From Chloroflexota bacterium (lineage in GTDB: Bacteria > Chloroflexota > Dehalococcoidia > Tepidiformales > Tepidiformaceae), in assembly GCA_025350285.1 (NCBI GenBank), contig JANXYE010000107.1:1-9293 (forward strand): DNA of 9,293 nt, in the 5' to 3' direction. The first letter of the stretch is position 1; every line of letters starts with the position of its first letter. Positions 7,238 to 9,293 of the stretch are shown here, piece after piece. Both the position numbers and the translations under genes were made by a program. The notes beneath the pieces were generated by a model. The model was not told the origin of the DNA, made no database searches, and saw nothing but the letters and a program-made list of their open reading frames with translations.

Positions 7238-7314
7238 GGCGCATTCGTCTAGTGGCCCAGGACATCGCCCTCTCAAGGCGGAGATCAGGGGTTCGAATCC
7301 CCTATGCGCTACCA
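7238..7314 (+). tRNA. tRNA-Glu (anticodon CTC), CCA encoded
   Basis: Folds as a complete cloverleaf. The acceptor stem GGCGCAT (7238-7244) pairs with ATGCGCT (7304-7310), with the first pair a G-U wobble; the discriminator is A7311 and CCA is encoded at 7312-7314. The D arm starts at 7247. The anticodon stem TCGCC/GGCGG (7265-7269/7277-7281) encloses a seven-base loop with CTC at 7272-7274. The T arm AGGGG TTCGAAT CCCCT is at 7287-7303. The D-arm and T-arm wording (TTCGTCTAG.GGCCCAGGACA) matches bacterial tRNA-Glu. It reads GAG codons, which are frequent in this GC-rich sequence. Confidence 0.97.
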
Positions 7315-7362
7315 TCCTACCCCTCACCGGCCCGTCGGTGGTTCGGCCCGTAGAGTCTTAGG

Positions 7363-7410
7363 GGCCAAGGGGCCAAGACGACGAGTTCAGCAAGCCTTGG
7401 CATCTTGGCC
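7363..7410 (+). repeat. Imperfect inverted repeat (GGCCAAG family) upstream of the 78-aa gene
   Basis: GGCCAAGGGGCCAAG (7363-7377) and CTTGGCATCTTGGCC (7396-7410) can pair over 13 of 15 positions around an 18-base loop. Additional GCCAAG/CTTGGC units at 7411-7415 allow alternative foldings. There is no T-run after it, so a classical intrinsic terminator is unlikely. It sits between the tRNA and the Shine-Dalgarno sequence of the small gene and could be an mRNA leader structure or a mobile intergenic repeat. Confidence 0.6.
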
Positions 7411-7439
7411 GCTTGGCGGCCAACTCCCCAGGAGCACCC

Positions 7440-7676
7440 ATGGCATTCGTCGATGAAGAGACCGCGGCCGCCTACCGCGAGGCCTGGGACGCCTGGAGCA
7501 AGCAGATTGAAGGCGTCCACCGGGTGTTCCTCGGCGACGAAAAGCCGCGGCCCGATGCGATCAAAGGGCTCCTCAACCGCGAAGCGCGGGCGAAGGTGAA
7601 GTACGACGCGGCCCGCCTCCGCCTGCTCGGCCTCGAAGAAGAAACCGTCCCAGACGACGAACCCACAGAATCCTAG
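7440..7676 (+). CDS. Small hypothetical protein, 78 aa
   Basis: AGGAG lies 6 bases before the ATG at 7440, a convincing ribosome site, so this start was chosen over an in-frame ATG at 7413. The protein is charged and probably helical, with no signal peptide, membrane segment or cysteine. Residues about 4-30 (DEETAAAYREAWDAWSKQIE) and 38-65 (PDAIKGLLNREARAKVKYD) look like two amphipathic helices, followed by an acidic tail (EEETVPDDEPTES). Codon use is like the neighbours (G/C-rich third positions). I do not recognise the family. The TAG stop and the last codons fall inside a copy of the intergenic repeat, so the repeat's insertion may have set the present C-terminus. It is probably a cytoplasmic small protein of unknown function. 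Confidence 0.8.
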   Translation: MAFVDEETAAAYREAWDAWSKQIEGVHRVFLGDEKPRPDAIKGLLNREARAKVKYDAARLRLLGLEEETVPDDEPTES

Positions 7677-7698
7677 CCGCGACGGACACGGAGCGGTC
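7669..7698 (+). repeat. Intergenic repeat copy 1 (partial, forward)
   Basis: Starts with AATCCTAGCCGCGAC and continues GGACACGGAGCGGTC, 29 of 30 identical to copy 2. It then diverges: CAGCG instead of TTTGCG. It supplies the stop codon of the 78-aa gene. Confidence 0.85.
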
Positions 7699-7786
7699 CA
7701 GCGTCAGGAGGCTCGCCGCATTAGGCGTTTCGACTTCCGGATTCGCCCTTGGGATCATCCAGCATCACTGAACGCCCGTTCGCCAC

Positions 7787-7800
7787 TCGCGGCGAGGATT
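7787..7800 (-). repeat. Intergenic repeat, diverged inverted copy
   Basis: On the minus strand AATCCTCGCCGCGA matches the first 14 bases of the family at 13 positions. Weaker similarity (ACGGGCGTTCAG) continues to about 7768. It can pair with copy 1 to form a long hairpin with a loop of about 100 bases. Confidence 0.5.
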
Positions 7801-7830
7801 TCCGACGTGCCTGCGGCGCGCCGTACACCA

Positions 7831-7866
7831 AATCCTAGCCGCGACGGATACGGAGCGGTCTTTGCG
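7831..7866 (+). repeat. Intergenic repeat copy 2 (forward, full)
   Basis: Full 36-base copy: AATCCTAGCCGCGAC, GGATACGGAGCGGTC, then TTTGCG. It ends 81 bases before the ccdA start. Stretch 7677-7947 contains no supported gene; it holds this copy, the two partial copies and the ccdA promoter candidate. Confidence 0.9.
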
Positions 7867-7934
7867 ACGCACCAGGGCCGAGCGGTGACCGAACGCGGTA
7901 AGGGTTCGTTCAGGTACGAGCGGCGGCCTTCGCA

Positions 7935-7947
7935 TAAACTGGACCCG
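7935..7947 (+). promoter_or_regulatory. Putative leaderless promoter -10 of ccdA
   Basis: TAAACT at 7935-7940 (four of six to TATAAT; the overlapping CATAAA scores the same) ends 7 bases before the ATG at 7948. No Shine-Dalgarno sequence is present. The -35 is unclear (TTCAGG at 7909-7914, with a 20-base spacer). Same geometry as the cyclase and yihY genes. Confidence 0.4.
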
Positions 7948-8970
7948 ATGGCAACCCACAGCGCGCGACGCCCCTACGCCAGCCGCGGCTTCGCCTACCT
8001 GGTGCTCGCGCTCCTGCTGGCGGTCCCGTTCGTGGCCTTCGCCGTGGGGCCGCTTTCCAGCGACGCGTTTCGGCTCGACGGGCCGGGCGGGCCAATCCTC
8101 GCGTTCTCCGCCGGAGTACTCTCCTTCATCTCGCCGTGCGTCCTCCCGATCATGCCGATTTTCGTCGCCCACCTCTCCGGCGCGAGCATCGAAAACGGGC
8201 GCCTGACCACCGACCGGCGGGTCACGTTCGCGCACGCCGTGGCCTTCGTCGGCGGGCTTTCACTGGTCTTCATCGCGCTCGGCACGGTGGCCGGGCTGCT
8301 CGGCTCCTACTTCCTCAAAGACAACCAGCGCGAACTTGCCCAGGTGGCGGGCGTGATGCTGGCCGCGATGGGCATCCTCCTGATGCCCGCGCACGGGACG
8401 CGCTCGCCCATGCGCTCGGCCGTCGTACTACTCGTCCTGACGGCGGTCTACTTCGTCATCGCCCAGCTGGCCGACCTCCGTGGCGACCGCCGCGGGCTGC
8501 TCGAACTGGCTGTCCCGATGGTGCTCGTCTGGCTGCGATTCGCCGGCTATCTGCCGCTGAACTTCTTCTCGCGCACGTTCGAAGTGAACCCCGGGAGCAA
8601 CCGGAAGGTGGGGTATGGGCGGTCGGCGCTCATCGGCGGGGGGTTCGCGCTGGGCTGGACACCGTGCGTCGGGCCAATCCTCGGAAGCATCATCACGCTC
8701 GCCGCGAACGCCAGCTCGACCACCTCGGACGCGCTCACCGGGACCTATCTGCTGGTGGCCTACTCGGCCGGCTTCAGCGTCCCGTTCCTGATAACCGGCC
8801 TGGCGACGAGCGAAGTGACCCGCTTCTACCGCAAGATCACGCCCTACACGCCGATGATCGAAGTGATCAGCGGGATCGTGCTGGTGGGCATCGGGCTGCT
8901 GCTCTGGTACGGCCGCATCACCAGCCTGAACTCCTACTTCGACTTCGCCGACTTCAACCGCAGCATCTGA
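7948..8970 (+). CDS. ccdA: CcdA-type thiol-disulfide membrane transporter (cytochrome c biogenesis), with insertion
   Basis: 340 residues. CcdA/DsbD-beta proteins carry reducing equivalents from cytoplasmic thioredoxin across the membrane to extracytoplasmic thioredoxin-like proteins, for example for cytochrome c maturation. Seen: an N-terminal hydrophobic segment at about 14-34; then the paired Cys motifs FISPCVLPIMP (Cys64) and GWTPCVGPILGSI (Cys240), the conserved redox pair of the family; and hydrophobic segments at about 50-75, 94-120, 130-147, 157-175, 186-205, 226-255, 264-288 and 303-320. Odd: about 55 residues (roughly 150-205) carrying one or two extra hydrophobic segments interrupt the usual stretch between the third core helix and FEVNPG...GGFALGWTPC. 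Most CcdA proteins are about 220-250 residues. An in-frame GTG at 7807 would add 47 residues encoded partly by the intergenic repeat, so the ATG at 7948 was chosen. No thioredoxin-like or cytochrome c assembly gene is adjacent. Confidence 0.88.
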   Translation: MATHSARRPYASRGFAYLVLALLLAVPFVAFAVGPLSSDAFRLDGPGGPILAFSAGVLSFISPCVLPIMPIFVAHLSGASIENGRLTTDRRVTFAHAVAFVGGLSLVFIALGTVAGLLGSYFLKDNQRELAQVAGVMLAAMGILLMPAHGTRSPMRSAVVLLVLTAVYFVIAQLADLRGDRRGLLELAVPMVLVWLRFAGYLPLNFFSRTFEVNPGSNRKVGYGRSALIGGGFALGWTPCVGPILGSIITLAANASSTTSDALTGTYLLVAYSAGFSVPFLITGLATSEVTRFYRKITPYTPMIEVISGIVLVGIGLLLWYGRITSLNSYFDFADFNRSI

Positions 8971-8991
8971 CCGGTCAAGCCCGAGCAGACG

Positions 8992-9026
8992 AATCCTAGC
9001 CGCGACTGAAAGGAGCGGTCTTTGCG
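8992..9026 (+). repeat. Intergenic repeat copy 3 (forward)
   Basis: AATCCTAGCCGCGACTGAAA followed by GGAGCGGTCTTTGCG. This is a variant form with TGAAA where copy 2 has GGATAC. It is identical to copy 5 over all 35 bases and begins 21 bases after the ccdA stop. Confidence 0.92.
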
Positions 9027-9077
9027 GCCGCTCGCAGCTGGGCGCGAGGGATACGGGTGAGCTCGAACAACGGCCGT

Positions 9078-9113
9078 CGCCAAAGACCACTCCGTATCCG
9101 TCGCGGCCAGGAT
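9078..9113 (-). repeat. Intergenic repeat copy 4 (inverted)
   Basis: Read on the minus strand: ATCCTGGCCGCGACGGATAC, then GGAGTGGTCTTTG. It differs from copy 2 at two of 33 bases. It faces copy 3 across about 51 bases and can pair with it as a long hairpin. Confidence 0.9.
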
Positions 9114-9148
9114 CTCGCATCTCGCACGCCAAGGAGCCCGGGACACCC

Positions 9149-9183
9149 AATCCTAGCCGCGACTGAAAGGAGCGGTCTTTGCG
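9149..9183 (+). repeat. Intergenic repeat copy 5 (forward)
   Basis: Identical to copy 3 over 35 bases (the TGAAA variant) and 157 bases downstream of it. Stretch 8971-9293 contains no supported gene. It holds copies 3-5 and the possible mobile-element end. Confidence 0.92.
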
Positions 9184-9212
9184 GGCGTGCCATATCCGAG
9201 CGACCGCACAAC

Positions 9213-9293
9213 CTGACGTGTGTCGCTGCCGAGTGACTATGTCCGCTTAAGTGCCGAGTGATTTTGTCACAGCTGGGTATGTGCGCCACGGGT
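9213..9293. mobile_element. Possible end of an insertion sequence (cut by window edge)
   Basis: The 17-base motif TGCCGAGTGAYTWTGTC occurs at 9227-9243 and 9252-9268. Related T-rich TATGTCCG-like words (TGTGTCG at 9219, TATGTCCG at 9238, TTTGTCAC at 9263, TATGTGCG at 9278) recur every 15-25 bases. Base composition is visibly less G/C-rich than the rest of the window. Multiple short terminal repeats of this kind are characteristic of IS21- or IS481-like transposon ends. No transposase is visible, so the assignment is an inference. Confidence 0.35.

Noticed and set aside
7321..7345. Intrinsic terminator after the tRNA (CACCG/CGGTG hairpin at 7325-7340)
   Set aside because: The stem is only five base pairs and no T-run follows.
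6312..7361. 349-codon plus-strand open frame covering the lipoprotein region and the tRNA
   Set aside because: It crosses a certain tRNA gene and is antisense to a gene with a signal peptide, lipobox and strong Shine-Dalgarno sequence.
7807..7947. Longer N-terminus of CcdA from a GTG at 7807
   Set aside because: The extension is encoded partly by the intergenic repeat and lacks protein character; the ATG at 7948 leads directly into the hydrophobic N-terminus.
8992..9183. CRISPR-like array (repeats with a GACTGAAAG ending reminiscent of CRISPR repeats)
   Set aside because: Only two identical copies, 157 bases apart, with an inverted copy between them and no regular spacer length or cas genes; the arrangement is that of interspersed hairpin repeats.
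8996..9289. 97-codon minus-strand open frame at the right end
   Set aside because: It runs through two inverted-repeat copies and the putative transposon end, has no Shine-Dalgarno sequence or domain, and owes its openness to GC-rich repeats (the words SVAARI recur wherever the repeat is translated).

Overview
The window is GC-rich (roughly two-thirds G+C by eye) chromosomal DNA from a bacterium. The sequence does not name the organism. The mixture of leaderless-looking genes with Shine-Dalgarno-led genes, a CcdA-type thiol transporter, a YihY/BrkB protein and a catabolic-type acetolactate synthase would fit a Chloroflexota-like or other high-GC environmental lineage, but that is a guess.

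Layout, left to right. Positions 1-1866 (+) are signalling genes: the 3' end of a receiver-domain response regulator, then a multidomain protein with an orphan HisKA-like segment, a receiver domain, a coiled coil and a class III nucleotide cyclase domain. Convergent with it is a minus-strand pair, 1879-4649. In transcription order these are a catabolic-type (AlsS-like) acetolactate synthase and, 14 bases after its stop, a zinc-dependent alcohol dehydrogenase, very likely one operon. Divergent from that operon is a YihY/BrkB-family inner-membrane protein (4820-5734). A short gap follows with a 16-bp tandem duplication and what looks like a broken small minus-strand reading frame. Next come a minus-strand lipoprotein with a zinc-protease-like HELTH motif (5922-7190) and, divergent from it, a tRNA-Glu(CTC) with encoded CCA (7238-7314). 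After these are a small 78-residue unknown protein (7440-7676) and a CcdA-like membrane protein with an unusual internal insertion (7948-8970). The right end (8971-9293) has no gene. It carries repeats and possibly the end of a mobile element cut by the window edge.

The most unusual structure is a family of about 35-bp intergenic repeats with the core AATCCTAGCCGCGAC. Three direct copies and one inverted copy are clear, and two further copies are partial or diverged. They form two similar forward/inverted/forward clusters of about 190-200 bp on either side of ccdA, one on each side. One repeat supplies the stop codon of the 78-aa gene. These resemble REP/BIME- or MITE-like elements, and I do not recognise the family.

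Regulation: three plus-strand genes (cyclase, yihY, ccdA) have a -10-like hexamer only 6-9 nt before the chosen ATG and no Shine-Dalgarno sequence, suggesting leaderless transcripts. The als/adh operon, the lipoprotein and the 78-aa gene have clear Shine-Dalgarno sequences. No phage, CRISPR or defence system is evident.
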